The position numbers and the translations under genes were made by a program. A stretch of 62,397 nt of DNA. It comes from Pleurocapsales cyanobacterium LEGE 06147 (lineage in GTDB: Bacteria; Cyanobacteriota; Cyanobacteriia; Cyanobacteriales; Xenococcaceae). The DNA lies in NCBI GenBank assembly GCA_015207585.1, contig JADEWQ010000020.1, positions 1-62,397 on the forward strand, in the 5' to 3' direction. Numbering within the stretch: the first letter of the stretch is position 1; each line of letters begins with the position of its first letter. Positions 1 to 7,459 of the stretch are shown here, in pieces. The notes under the pieces were generated by a model that worked only from the letters and a program-made list of their open reading frames with translations, was not told the origin of the DNA and did not search any database.

Positions 1-125
1 TTATCTTCTACTCGGTGAACTATTCTACAGACTGTAGATTCATGGACTCCCCATGACTGACCAATGTGAAAGTAGGTTCGATACTCACGCCAATACTCTA
101 AAGTAATTAATAATTGGTTTTCAAT
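1..125 (-). pseudogene. IS5-type transposase, internal fragment running out of the window
   Basis: Read on the minus strand, this stretch gives an open frame of about 41 codons containing ITLEYWREYRTYFHIG and then WGVHESTVCRIVHRVED. That is the helix-turn-helix segment found in the middle of small IS5/DDE_4-type transposases, as I remember the family. The frame is cut at its N-terminal side at 125/126, exactly where the end of a second insertion sequence begins, and it continues beyond position 1. The most likely history is that one IS copy was interrupted by another inserted in the opposite direction. Only part of the protein is visible, so the state of the remainder is unknown. Confidence 0.6.
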
Positions 126-283
126 AGACCTCTTGCAAAAGTTCTAGATGCGTGGGACAAGTAAGTTAGAGTTGAGTAGCATCTATGACCTACGAACAGG
201 TAAAAAGTCTGAAACCAGAAGACTTTAAACGCTTATGTGGCGTACGTCCGGATACTTTTAACCAAATGCTCGAGGTAGTGTGA
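126..283 (+). pseudogene. 5' end of a second IS5-type element: terminal repeat plus transposase N-terminus
   Basis: Position 126 starts with agacctcttgcaaaag, which has the look of an IS terminal inverted repeat. An ATG at 185 opens a frame for the transposase N-terminus (MTYEQVKSLKPEDFKRLCGV, then [12 protein letters not shown]) that stops at 281-283. The next expected block is the helix-turn-helix segment seen on the other strand at 1-125, but here it is replaced abruptly by ABC-transporter sequence. The copy therefore lost its 3' part in a deletion whose end point lies at about 280. The two partial copies together cannot make a transposase. Confidence 0.6.
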
Positions 284-564
284 TCGCCCGTGCTATCCTG
301 AAAGACCCACCCATTTTGATTTTGGATGAGGCGACTTCGGCGGTGGATAATGAAACGGAAGCGGCAATTCAGAAATCCCTAGCCAAGATTACCCAGAACC
401 GAACGACTATTGCGATCGCTCATCGCCTCTCTACTATCCGTAATGCCGATTGTATTTATGTGATGGATGATGGTCAAATTGTCGAGTGGGGTAAGCACGA
501 GGAGTTACTAGCCCTTGAGGGGATTTATGCCAGTCTCTGGCGCGTACAGTCTGGGATTAATTAA
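280..564 (+). pseudogene. ABC exporter ATPase, C-terminal stub cut by an IS element
   Basis: About 95 codons match the last part of an ABC exporter nucleotide-binding domain. Visible are the residues just after the signature motif (IARAIL), Walker B and D-loop ([12 protein letters not shown]) and the H-loop (IAHRLST), with a normal C-terminus. Walker A, the signature itself and the whole membrane domain are missing. The sequence upstream is IS-derived and the junction lies at about 280. The apparent GTG start at 280 is accidental because it falls inside a conserved motif. The stub cannot bind ATP or transport, so it is a gene remnant. The original was probably a half-size exporter of the MsbA/lipid or multidrug type; its substrate cannot be told. 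Confidence 0.85.
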
Positions 565-599
565 TACTTGCCTTTAATAAAAAATTTTAGGAGACTAAA

Positions 600-672
600 C
601 GGGGACAACAGGACTCGAACCTGTAACCTACGACTTAGAAGGTCGGTGCTCTATCCATTGAGCTATGCCCCC
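600..672 (-). tRNA. tRNA-Arg (anticodon UCU)
   Basis: The minus strand folds as a complete cloverleaf. The acceptor stem GGGGGCA/TGTCCCC contains one G-U pair. The D arm is GCTC...GAGC, the anticodon loop is CTTCTAA with anticodon TCT, and the T arm is ACAGG-TTCGAGT-CCTGT. The discriminator base is G at 600, and CCA is not encoded. The top pair of the anticodon stem (27-43) is C-U, a mismatch, while the other four pairs are sound. It reads AGA and probably AGG codons. Confidence 0.93.
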
Positions 673-800
673 AAAAAAGTGACCTTTTAAATTATCATCA
701 CTTTGATATCTTTTATTGTGGTCTAAGCAAAGCTAATTTGACCACAATTGCTTATGATACCCCTAATTGCTCATTTTTGCTATGGCAGTTGAAATAGATT

Positions 801-1589
801 TTAATCGCTCAGCTTAAATTTCATCTCAAAAACTGGCTTGTTTTGAGATTTTAAATCGTGTCTGAGTAATTGCTTGAGTTTGGGCGTAGCGCGATCGATT
901 ACTTGGGGTTGAAAATCGAATAAATTATCTTCTAAAGGATGGATATACTGGGGAGTATAGTTTCCTAATATGGATATTCTTGGCTTATCGGTAGAATTAA
1001 CTGAAGTATCATGCCAACAAAGTCCGTGAGAAATAATTGCTGTTCCTGCTTTTGCGGTTATTTTTTGGGCTAGTTGTTCAAACTGTGCCAAATCCGGTTT
1101 GGTAGCTAATTTTTGACTTTCAGGAACGAATAAAGGCGCGCCATTATCTTCGGTAAAATCTTCTACTAGCCAGATAACTTGTACTTCTAGAACGGGAAAT
1201 TGAGGATAAGGAGGAGACATTGCCCAATAGGGATAGTCTACATGAACGCCCATTCTCTGTGCCCCCGGATGCAAAATATGGGCAGAGAAACCGCCAAGTA
1301 AAATATCTTCTCCTAAAATAGCTTCGATTACTGACAGCACTTGGGGATGCTGTACCATTTTTTCAAAGATTTCTCCTTTATAAATTAAGCCATAGAGTCG
1401 TTCTTTTACTCCTTCGACAATTAGTTTTTTTTGCTGTCTTTCTTTATCTGCTAGCTTAAGAACTATATTTCGTGCCTCCGTTGCTTCCGCTGGACTAAGT
1501 AAGTTGGGAAGCAAAACGTAACCTTGTCCTTCCACGATTTCTTTTGCTAAGTCGGCAAGATTTATGGTTGACTTTTGCTGGATATTCAT
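801..1589 (-). CDS. Phytanoyl-CoA dioxygenase (PhyH) family protein
   Basis: This 262-residue protein has the PhyH-type double-stranded beta-helix pattern of Fe(II)/2-oxoglutarate dioxygenases. An HxD pair lies at H116/D118 (GVHVDYP). A distal histidine in SHGLCWHD (H188 or H193) is followed by R204 in a KPRISILGNY segment that would hold 2-oxoglutarate. Family members hydroxylate diverse small molecules, and the substrate cannot be told here. The ATG lies only 17 bases after the ureB stop, so it is probably co-transcribed with the urease genes, in the place where ureC would usually follow ureB. Whether it has any link to urea or another nitrogen compound is unknown. Confidence 0.8.
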   Translation of the reverse strand: MNIQQKSTINLADLAKEIVEGQGYVLLPNLLSPAEATEARNIVLKLADKERQQKKLIVEGVKERLYGLIYKGEIFEKMVQHPQVLSVIEAILGEDILLGGFSAHILHPGAQRMGVHVDYPYWAMSPPYPQFPVLEVQVIWLVEDFTEDNGAPLFVPESQKLATKPDLAQFEQLAQKITAKAGTAIISHGLCWHDTSVNSTDKPRISILGNYTPQYIHPLEDNLFDFQPQVIDRATPKLKQLLRHDLKSQNKPVFEMKFKLSD

Positions 1590-1606
1590 TGTCTAGGGAA
1601 GTCTTT

Positions 1607-1915
1607 TTAATCTAACTTGCCATTGATTAAACCATTGAAGCCGTAAATTTCTCGACTACCAGCGATCGCGACTAACTCTACTTCTTTTTCATCCCCGGGT
1701 TCAAAACGTACAGCCGTCCCCGCCGGAATATTTAAACGCATTCCCTTAGTCGGTTCGCGATCGAATTGTAACGCTGAATTTACTTCGTAGAAATGGAAAT
1801 GAGAACCAATTTGAATCGGGCGATCGCCTGTATTGGCTACGTTTATTTTAATGGTTTCTCGTCCTGCATTAAGTTCGATCTCGCCCGATTGGGTAATTAT
1901 TTCACCTGGAATCAT
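1607..1915 (-). CDS. ureB: Urease subunit beta
   Basis: The 102-residue product has the standard length and sequence of bacterial urease beta. It begins MIPGEI and carries [19 protein letters not shown] and then [17 protein letters not shown], both strongly conserved. UreB is a non-catalytic structural subunit of the UreABC heterotrimer that hydrolyses urea to ammonia and carbamate in the cytoplasm. It follows ureA after 190 bases of repeat-rich spacer, which is unusually wide for a urease operon. The catalytic subunit gene ureC does not follow; a PhyH-type dioxygenase does. An intact urease therefore needs ureC from elsewhere in the genome. Confidence 0.97.
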   Translation of the reverse strand: MIPGEIITQSGEIELNAGRETIKINVANTGDRPIQIGSHFHFYEVNSALQFDREPTKGMRLNIPAGTAVRFEPGDEKEVELVAIAGSREIYGFNGLINGKLD

Positions 1916-1954
1916 AAATAAATAATTAAAAATTAAAAAGTAAAAAGGTAAAAA

Positions 1955-2081
1955 TCAGGAGTCAGTAGGGGCTTTCCGGCCGTTTGCCCGTACAGGAGTC
2001 AGAAGTCAGAAGCCAGAAGGGAATTAGTAGCTACTGCGCTCCATATCAGCTAATAGCTAAAAGCTAACAGCTAATGGCTTT
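1955..2081. repeat. Short tandem-like repeats in the ureA-ureB spacer
   Basis: The spacer holds degenerate 7-8 base units in series: gagtcag, agtcagaagtcagaagccagaag, then agctaatagctaaaagctaacagctaatgg. A short GC-rich insert (ccggccgtttgcccg) sits between the two groups. Spacers like this recur in the window (8951, 13672, 35911, 39150, 45909). They look like the STRR-type intergenic repeats of cyanobacteria. No gene is visible in them. Confidence 0.6.
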
Positions 2082-2105
2082 TTTTTAAACTTTGAACTCT
2101 TGTAC

Positions 2106-2408
2106 TTACTGGATGGGATTGTGGACGGTGACTAGTTTAGTACCATCGGGAAAGGTGGCTTCTACTTGCACTTCAGGGATCATTTCTGCTATGCCTTCCA
2201 TAACATCATCCCGCTTCAATAAAGTCGTGCCATGACTCATCAATTCTGCTACTGTTTTACCTTCCCTAGCACCTTCTAGAATAGCGGCAGAGATATAGGC
2301 TATTGCTTCGGGATAATTTAATTTCAATCCTTTTTCTTTACGCCTTTCGGCTAATAAAGCAGCGGTAAAAATTAGTAATTTGTCTTTTTCTTGAGGTGAT
2401 AATTTCAT
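2106..2408 (-). CDS. ureA: Urease subunit gamma
   Basis: This is a 100-residue urease gamma subunit of normal length. It begins [23 protein letters not shown] and contains [29 protein letters not shown] and a C-terminus with [14 protein letters not shown], all family hallmarks. With UreB and UreC it forms the structural core of urease. It lies 30 bases downstream of ureD on the same strand, so the two are almost certainly one transcript. The tail after VTVHNPI is as expected, which rules out a gamma/beta fusion of the kind some bacteria have. Confidence 0.97.
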   Translation of the reverse strand: MKLSPQEKDKLLIFTAALLAERRKEKGLKLNYPEAIAYISAAILEGAREGKTVAELMSHGTTLLKRDDVMEGIAEMIPEVQVEATFPDGTKLVTVHNPIQ

Positions 2409-2438
2409 TCTGATTTTTCTCCAGATTCTAGTTGCAGT

Positions 2439-3314
2439 TTATATTTGCCAAACTCTCGGTTTAATCGCCGAACGCTGTAAATAAGTTAGGCGTAGCAACT
2501 GCCAAATCTCAGTAAACCAGTTTTTCACCTCGCCGATAGAATTTCCACGATAGCGACACAATAATCCAGACATTAAGGTCGTCACTCCAACTTCTCCCTC
2601 ATTTTCCCTCGGTTTCCAGAGGCTTCTCGCTTTCTCAACAATTTCTTTGTCAAAGGATTGTCCAATCCAACTAAAAGTTCCCACTACAGGCTTTCCTGCC
2701 AAACCATGAATACTTTCAAATACTTCTTTTTTTCCTGGCAGCCATTGTCTGTCAATCCACAGGGGTTTTCCTTGCTGCCATACTTCCGTATAGGAACGCC
2801 AATCCCCTGTATAAAATTTTTCTCCTCTAGCAGATCGCCCAAAGCGATTAATCTCCCAACTCAACCAACTTGCCTCTGGGGCTAATTCTACCCGTAAATC
2901 CTGGCGATAAATGGCTCCTTCAAAAATAATAGTTTCTTGGGGTAAATATTCCAAACAAGCACCCCTATCAATGTTTATCTCAACAGCTTGTCTGGCTTGT
3001 TGTCCGTTACTGCGATAAACTTTTGTTGCTGCCGCCGTAGTAATCAGACTTTGAGTATCGGGTTCCAGATGAATCTTTTGTGTCAGGCGATCGCCTCCGA
3101 CAATTCCTCCAGCGGTATGTAAAATGACGCTGTGACATATTTTTTTTCCTTCTGGATAAAAGGAACGCTGTACTTTCAGCGGTGCTTTAGCAAAAGAATG
3201 GGTTATCTCGGTTGCACCATTGCGCTTGGCATAGATTAAATCCAAACTTCCATGCCATCCAGATGCCGTTGGTTTCACTATAGTAGTTGCTCGGGTAATT
3301 TTTGTTAACTGCAA
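2439..3314 (-). CDS. ureD: Urease accessory protein UreD
   Basis: This 291-residue UreD (UreH) has the typical N-terminal GWHGSLDLIYAKRNG, then HTAGGIVGGDRL, AAATKVYRSNGQQA and LEYLPQETIIFEGA, all conserved in the family. UreD binds apo-urease and, with UreF and UreG, assists carbamylation of the active-site lysine and nickel insertion. Residues up to about 250 align well by eye, and the C-terminus is unremarkable. It is the first gene of ureD-ureA-ureB. ureG lies 7 kb upstream beyond the urt operon, and neither ureE nor ureF is present in the window. Confidence 0.95.
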   Translation of the reverse strand: MQLTKITRATTIVKPTASGWHGSLDLIYAKRNGATEITHSFAKAPLKVQRSFYPEGKKICHSVILHTAGGIVGGDRLTQKIHLEPDTQSLITTAAATKVYRSNGQQARQAVEINIDRGACLEYLPQETIIFEGAIYRQDLRVELAPEASWLSWEINRFGRSARGEKFYTGDWRSYTEVWQQGKPLWIDRQWLPGKKEVFESIHGLAGKPVVGTFSWIGQSFDKEIVEKARSLWKPRENEGEVGVTTLMSGLLCRYRGNSIGEVKNWFTEIWQLLRLTYLQRSAIKPRVWQI

Positions 3315-3490
3315 GATATTTGCTTAAGTCGATATTTTATTTCAATTTTCAGTTCCTAAAGGCAATTGCTCTTAATGGAAGGGCGATTTTTTTCAGGTAA
3401 TTAGCAGAATCGAGATTAAAAAAGAGGAAATATCTTAACGGTGCGATTATTAAGGACTATCTCAAAACCGAGCTGGGAGAATAAAATTAA

Positions 3491-3526
3491 AGGAAGCTTC
3501 GCGACTACCAATCATTGAAGCTTCCT
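3491..3526. promoter_or_regulatory. Inverted repeat ahead of the coiled-coil gene
   Basis: Perfect 10-base arms (aggaagcttc and gaagcttcct) flank a 16-base loop, 30 bases before the start at 3556 and between divergent genes. There is no T-run, so it is not a classical terminator. It could be an operator or an mRNA leader hairpin. Confidence 0.4.
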
Positions 3527-3555
3527 AGTCTAAAACCTTAATAGGAGTATAGCAA

Positions 3556-3906
3556 GTGAGCATACAGATCGAATCAGACCTCAAAGAAATTCTTCAAAGA
3601 TTCGAGCAGAGATTTGACAAAATAGACCAAAAGCTCGACAAACTAAGTGAAGATGTTACAGAACTCAAAGTAGGGCAAGCGAGAATAGAAGGTGAAATTA
3701 AATCTGTAGATGAGAGATTGTCAGGACAAATTAAGTCTGTGGATGAGAGGTTGTCAGGAAAAATTGATGCTCTTGAAGCTACAGTGAGCGGACTAGACAA
3801 AAGAGTTAGCAATCAAGAATTTACTAATCGAGGGGTATTAATTGGCTTAATTGTAGTCATTTTGGGTGGTGCTGCCAAGTTTTTCGGGATAGTCGGCAAT
3901 CCTTAG
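3556..3906 (+). CDS. Coiled-coil protein with a C-terminal membrane anchor
   Basis: The 116-residue protein is mostly heptad-like coiled coil (about residues 5-88). It includes an almost exact repeat of an 11-residue unit, IKSVDERLSG, seen twice. One hydrophobic segment follows (GVLIGLIVVILGGAAKFFGIV, about 92-112), close to the C-terminus. The start is a GTG with a good ribosome site, aggag, 8 bases upstream. Similar small tail-anchored coiled-coil proteins of unknown function are common in cyanobacteria. It probably oligomerises at a membrane, but no enzymatic motif is present and no function can be assigned. Confidence 0.7.
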   Translation: MSIQIESDLKEILQRFEQRFDKIDQKLDKLSEDVTELKVGQARIEGEIKSVDERLSGQIKSVDERLSGKIDALEATVSGLDKRVSNQEFTNRGVLIGLIVVILGGAAKFFGIVGNP

Positions 3907-3994
3907 TTTTTATTTTTTTTCTAGTTTATGAAAATCTAAACTACAGTTATCTAGGTCTAAAATAAAGTATGATAAAAATCATATTCGGTTGTTT

Positions 3995-4228
3995 ATGCAA
4001 AGAAAGATTGCCATAACTATAGATGAAAAGTTACTAGAGCAAATTGATTATCTAGTAGCTAATTCAGTTTATCCCAATCGTTCCAAGGCAATATCAGCAG
4101 CACTTGAAGAAAAACAAAGCTTATTGCGACGACAAAGATTTGAAATCGAATGCGCTAAGCTCGACCCCAAGGAAGAACAAGAATTAGCTGAATGGGGAGG
4201 CTTTGATAATTGGACGGAAGAATATTAA
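3995..4228 (+). CDS. Ribbon-helix-helix antitoxin
   Basis: A small protein of about 77 residues. Its N-terminal strand RKIAITIDEKLLEQIDYLV followed by NRSKAISAALEE is the ribbon-helix-helix DNA-binding fold of CopG/MazE-type antitoxins. The acidic C-terminal tail (EQELAEWGGFDNWTEEY) is the part that would block the toxin. I prefer the ATG at 3995 to the TTG at 3989. Its 3' end overlaps the toxin frame by up to 19 bases, the usual translational coupling. It presumably represses its own promoter together with the toxin. Confidence 0.85.
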   Translation: MQRKIAITIDEKLLEQIDYLVANSVYPNRSKAISAALEEKQSLLRRQRFEIECAKLDPKEEQELAEWGGFDNWTEEY

Positions 4229-4554
4229 GAAGAGAAATTTATTGGGCAGATCTTAATCCTATCCGTGGAAAAGAACAAGGAGGAATAAGACCAGTATTAA
4301 TTATTAGTAATAATATCTTCAATCAACGCTCTGGTACGGTAGTAATTTTAGCTATTACCAGTGTTGAACCTAGAGTAAAGTATCCTTTGACATTAGAATT
4401 ACGTTGTCCAACTTTGCCTAAACGCTCATGGGTTAAAATAACCCAAATCCGCACTATTTCCCAAGAAAGGATAGGAGATTACTTAGGAAAGATCGACATG
4501 ACACAAATGAATGATATTGTTGCAGCAATTGGAGATTTAATTGAGCAAGACTAA
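4210..4554 (+). CDS. MazF/PemK-family endoribonuclease toxin
   Basis: The 114-residue product has the MazF/PemK signature. GEIYWADLNP is here REIYWADLNPIRGKEQGGIRP, followed by VLIISNNIFN, then VVILAITSV and the conserved SWVKITQIRTISQERIG. These toxins cleave mRNA at short sequences to arrest growth. The likely start is TTG at 4210, inside the end of the antitoxin gene, because no ATG precedes the conserved region. The pair sits alone on the plus strand between minus-strand urt and ure genes, as would a recently acquired cassette. Confidence 0.87.
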   Translation: MDGRILRREIYWADLNPIRGKEQGGIRPVLIISNNIFNQRSGTVVILAITSVEPRVKYPLTLELRCPTLPKRSWVKITQIRTISQERIGDYLGKIDMTQMNDIVAAIGDLIEQD

Positions 4555-4587
4555 TCTTTATTTTGACAAAAATAGAGACGATATTAT

Positions 4588-5331
4588 TTAGACGGCTAAG
4601 AATTTTTGAATTACTTCTTGACTCAAATCCCTGGTACTGCCAGAAGCAACGATCCCGCCTCTTTGCATGGCATAATATTTGTCTGCTTGACGAGCAAAAT
4701 GAAGGTGTTGTTCGACCAACAGCACCGAAATCCCAGTAGCTGCGATAATACGCTTTACTGCAGCTTCAATCTCTAAAATAATGGAAGGCTGAATTCCTTC
4801 TGTAGGTTCATCGAGAACTAAGAGACGGGGTTTGCCCATCAAAGCGCGGGCGATCGCCAGTTGCTGTTGTTGTCCGCCACTCAAATCCCCTCCCATACGC
4901 GATAGCATAGTTTTGAGTACGGGAAACAACTCGAAAATTTCTTCTGGGATTTCTTCGTTGCCTTTTCTACCACCTGGAAGGGCTTCCAAACCCAATAATA
5001 AATTCTCTTTAACCGTTACGCGCGGAATAATTTCCCGTCCTTGAGGTACATAACCGATACCCAATTTAACTCTGCGATCGGTTGATAAATTCGTAATGGG
5101 TATTTCCTCTAATAAGATTTTTCCGGTTCGAGGTTTGAGCAACCCCATAATTGTTTTGAGTAGGGTTGTTTTACCAACTCCATTGCGCCCGATCAGGCAA
5201 ACCATTTGCCCTGAGGGAACGCTAAGATCCACATCCCGTAGGATATGACTTTCGCCGTAATATACATTAAGACCGGAGGCTTGTAACATCAAATCTGTTG
5301 CAATGGCTTGTCGTTCAATGACTTGATTCAT
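4588..5331 (-). CDS. urtE: Urea ABC transporter ATPase UrtE
   Basis: The 247-residue ATPase resembles LivF. It has Walker A GRNGVGKTT (about residue 48), the signature LSGGQQQQLAIARAL, Walker B LLVLDEPTEGIQ and the H-loop VEQH. With UrtD it forms the ATPase dimer that powers high-affinity urea uptake through UrtB/UrtC. It is the last gene of the operon and its start overlaps the urtD end by 17 bases, so translation is coupled. The TEGIQPSII segment is typical of UrtE and helps distinguish it from branched-chain amino-acid LivF. Confidence 0.95.
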   Translation of the reverse strand: MNQVIERQAIATDLMLQASGLNVYYGESHILRDVDLSVPSGQMVCLIGRNGVGKTTLLKTIMGLLKPRTGKILLEEIPITNLSTDRRVKLGIGYVPQGREIIPRVTVKENLLLGLEALPGGRKGNEEIPEEIFELFPVLKTMLSRMGGDLSGGQQQQLAIARALMGKPRLLVLDEPTEGIQPSIILEIEAAVKRIIAATGISVLLVEQHLHFARQADKYYAMQRGGIVASGSTRDLSQEVIQKFLAV

Positions 5332-6115
5332 GACTTACTTTCTCTAATTCTTGCTGCTGAATTTCTTCTTGAGGTTGTCCGAGATAAACTTCAATTACGC
5401 GCGGGTCGTTTTGTACTTCATCCATACTGCCTTCACAGAGAACCGAACCTTGATGGAGTACAGTAACTTTGTTGTTGGCAATTTGGCGCACGAATTCCAT
5501 GTCGTGTTCGATCGCGATAATGGAATGGCTTTTTGCCAGAGAAAGTAACAACGCGGCTAAGTTATCCGTTTCTTCATCGGTCAATCCGGCTGCTGGTTCA
5601 TCAACTAAAAGTAAATCTGGCGACTGCGCAACCAACATCCCAATTTCTAGCCGTTGTTTTTCGCCGTGGGAAAGTAAAGCGGCTGGTAGATTTGCTTTTG
5701 CTTCTAAACCGATGGTTTCTAATAATCCCGATACGGTTCGCATCTCGGCAGCGGAAGGTCTACCAAAGAGAGTAGGAAAGACATCTTTATTACGACTACA
5801 GACTAAGTCTAAATTTTCTCTGACGGTGAGATTGAGATACACTCTGGGAGTCTGAAATTTACGTCCAATACCGAGACGAGCTATTTTATGTTCTGGTAGA
5901 CGACGCAAATTACGTCCATCAAAAATAACTTTTCCCTCAGTAGGCTGCACTTTCCCAGTAATTACGTCCATAAAGGTAGTTTTACCCGCACCGTTTGGAC
6001 CGATAATCACTCGTAATTCGCCAGCATCCATACTAAAACTTAGTTGGTTGAGGGCTTTAAAGCCATCAAAGCTTACTGTAACGTTTTCAATTTCTAGAAT
6101 CTTACCTTGTTTCAT
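5315..6115 (-). CDS. urtD: Urea ABC transporter ATPase UrtD
   Basis: The 266-residue LivG-like ATPase has Walker A GPNGAGKTT, the segment KFQTPRVYLNLTVRENL, Walker B LLLVDEPAAGLTDEE and the H-loop histidine in IAIEHDMEFV. The signature motif is LSHGEKQRLEIGM, a form typical of UrtD rather than the LSGGQ of most ABC proteins. It works with UrtE on the cytoplasmic face of the permease. The gene lies 24 bases after urtC and overlaps urtE. The glutamine-rich tail (QPQEEIQQQELEKV) is a poorly conserved extension. Confidence 0.95.
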   Translation of the reverse strand: MKQGKILEIENVTVSFDGFKALNQLSFSMDAGELRVIIGPNGAGKTTFMDVITGKVQPTEGKVIFDGRNLRRLPEHKIARLGIGRKFQTPRVYLNLTVRENLDLVCSRNKDVFPTLFGRPSAAEMRTVSGLLETIGLEAKANLPAALLSHGEKQRLEIGMLVAQSPDLLLVDEPAAGLTDEETDNLAALLLSLAKSHSIIAIEHDMEFVRQIANNKVTVLHQGSVLCEGSMDEVQNDPRVIEVYLGQPQEEIQQQELEKVSHESSH

Positions 6116-6139
6116 TTTTGATACTTTTTAATATTGAAC

Positions 6140-7309
6140 TTATCTAGGAGAAAGCTCCTCTTCTTCTTCCTGTACTTCTGGGTCTTCTTCTAAACTGGGA
6201 TAGGTAAATGACTTGCGACGGAAACCCAATAGAGATCGCCCTTTCTCCCCTATCAAATCTCTGAATAAGCCGACAATGCCATTGGGTAGTACGGTAACGA
6301 CGATTAAAAATAGTGCCCCTTGGAAGAATAGCCAACTTTCGGGGTAGCGTTCGCTTAAGAAAGTTTGTGCCAACCGGACAATTAAAGTTCCCAAAATTGC
6401 CCCGATCAAAGTTCCTCTACCCCCGACGGCTACCCAAATCACCATTTCAATCGAGAAAGCCACTTCCATGGCACTAGGGGTAATAATTCCCGTTTGAACG
6501 GTATATAAGGCACCGGCAATTCCGGCGATCGCTCCCGAGATGGCAAAGACTAACACTTTAAAACCGGTGGGATTGTAACCCGTAAACCTCACCCGCGTTT
6601 CGTCATCTCGAATAGCGATGAGTATCCGCCCGAAACGACCGCTAGTCAGCCAACGACACAGATAATAGACGGCTACTAATGACAAAATCGTTAAGATATA
6701 AAACGTTCGCTGGGCTTGAGGAGAACTGGCTAAGACTCCAAAAATTCTTTCCGTATCTGTTTTTAGTCCGTTTGTGCCATTAATTAGCTCTTGCTGTCCG
6801 TTAAAAAAGTTGTAGAAAACAATTAAGGCAGCTTGAGTCAAAATCGAAAAATAAACCCCTTTGATGCGATTGCGAAAAACCAGATATCCCAGCAATCCCG
6901 CTACAATACCTGGAATTATTACCAATGCCAAAATAGTAAAGGGAAAAGAGTTAAAAGGTTCCCAAAACCAGGGCAACCGATCGACTCCATAAAGGGTAAA
7001 AAATTCGGGCAATTGTCCTTCCGGCAGTTGCAAGTTTAGGTGCATGGCGATCGCATAGCCACCCAAGGCAAAAAAGATACCGTGCCCCAAACTTAATAGT
7101 CCGGTGTATCCCCAAATCAGATCGATACCTAAAGCAACAATCGCTAAAGCCAGAAAGCGTCCGAGCGAGCGCAACCGAAAAGCAGGTATGAGGGCTGGTA
7201 AAATAACCACAAAAATCAAGGCGATCGCGATAACAATTGCACCCTCAATTATTTGTCTGCGTTGTTGCTGTTTTCTTTTGTGGATACCTATTGTCGTTCC
7301 TAGAGCCAT
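6140..7309 (-). CDS. urtC: Urea ABC transporter permease UrtC
   Basis: The 389-residue membrane protein has LivM-type permease features: about eight to ten hydrophobic segments, GYTGLLSLGHGIFFALGGYA near residue 70, and ISGAIAGIAGALYT in the second half. The N-terminus is basic (HKRKQQQRRQ) and the C-terminus is strongly acidic (about 20 residues of Glu-rich tail). It pairs with UrtB to form the urea channel. It is separated from urtB by 150 bases of AT-rich DNA, wider than the other junctions of the operon, but still the same direction. Confidence 0.94.
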   Translation of the reverse strand: MALGTTIGIHKRKQQQRRQIIEGAIVIAIALIFVVILPALIPAFRLRSLGRFLALAIVALGIDLIWGYTGLLSLGHGIFFALGGYAIAMHLNLQLPEGQLPEFFTLYGVDRLPWFWEPFNSFPFTILALVIIPGIVAGLLGYLVFRNRIKGVYFSILTQAALIVFYNFFNGQQELINGTNGLKTDTERIFGVLASSPQAQRTFYILTILSLVAVYYLCRWLTSGRFGRILIAIRDDETRVRFTGYNPTGFKVLVFAISGAIAGIAGALYTVQTGIITPSAMEVAFSIEMVIWVAVGGRGTLIGAILGTLIVRLAQTFLSERYPESWLFFQGALFLIVVTVLPNGIVGLFRDLIGEKGRSLLGFRRKSFTYPSLEEDPEVQEEEEELSPR

Positions 7310-7459
7310 TTTTACTCTTATTTCCTCGTCTTACATAGCGGTTCTCAAATAGATGAGGTAAAGAAAACATCTGTTTTTTTTTAATATTTGATTAATTCTT
7401 CTCTCTTACCTGTTCCCTATTTCCCGACCACTACATGTATCTCAGTTAACTGATAATTG

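Noticed and set aside
3315-3555. NtcA box upstream of ureD
   Set aside because: The only near matches (such as gta-N8-aat) miss the right half-site, so I do not claim NtcA control of ureDAB.
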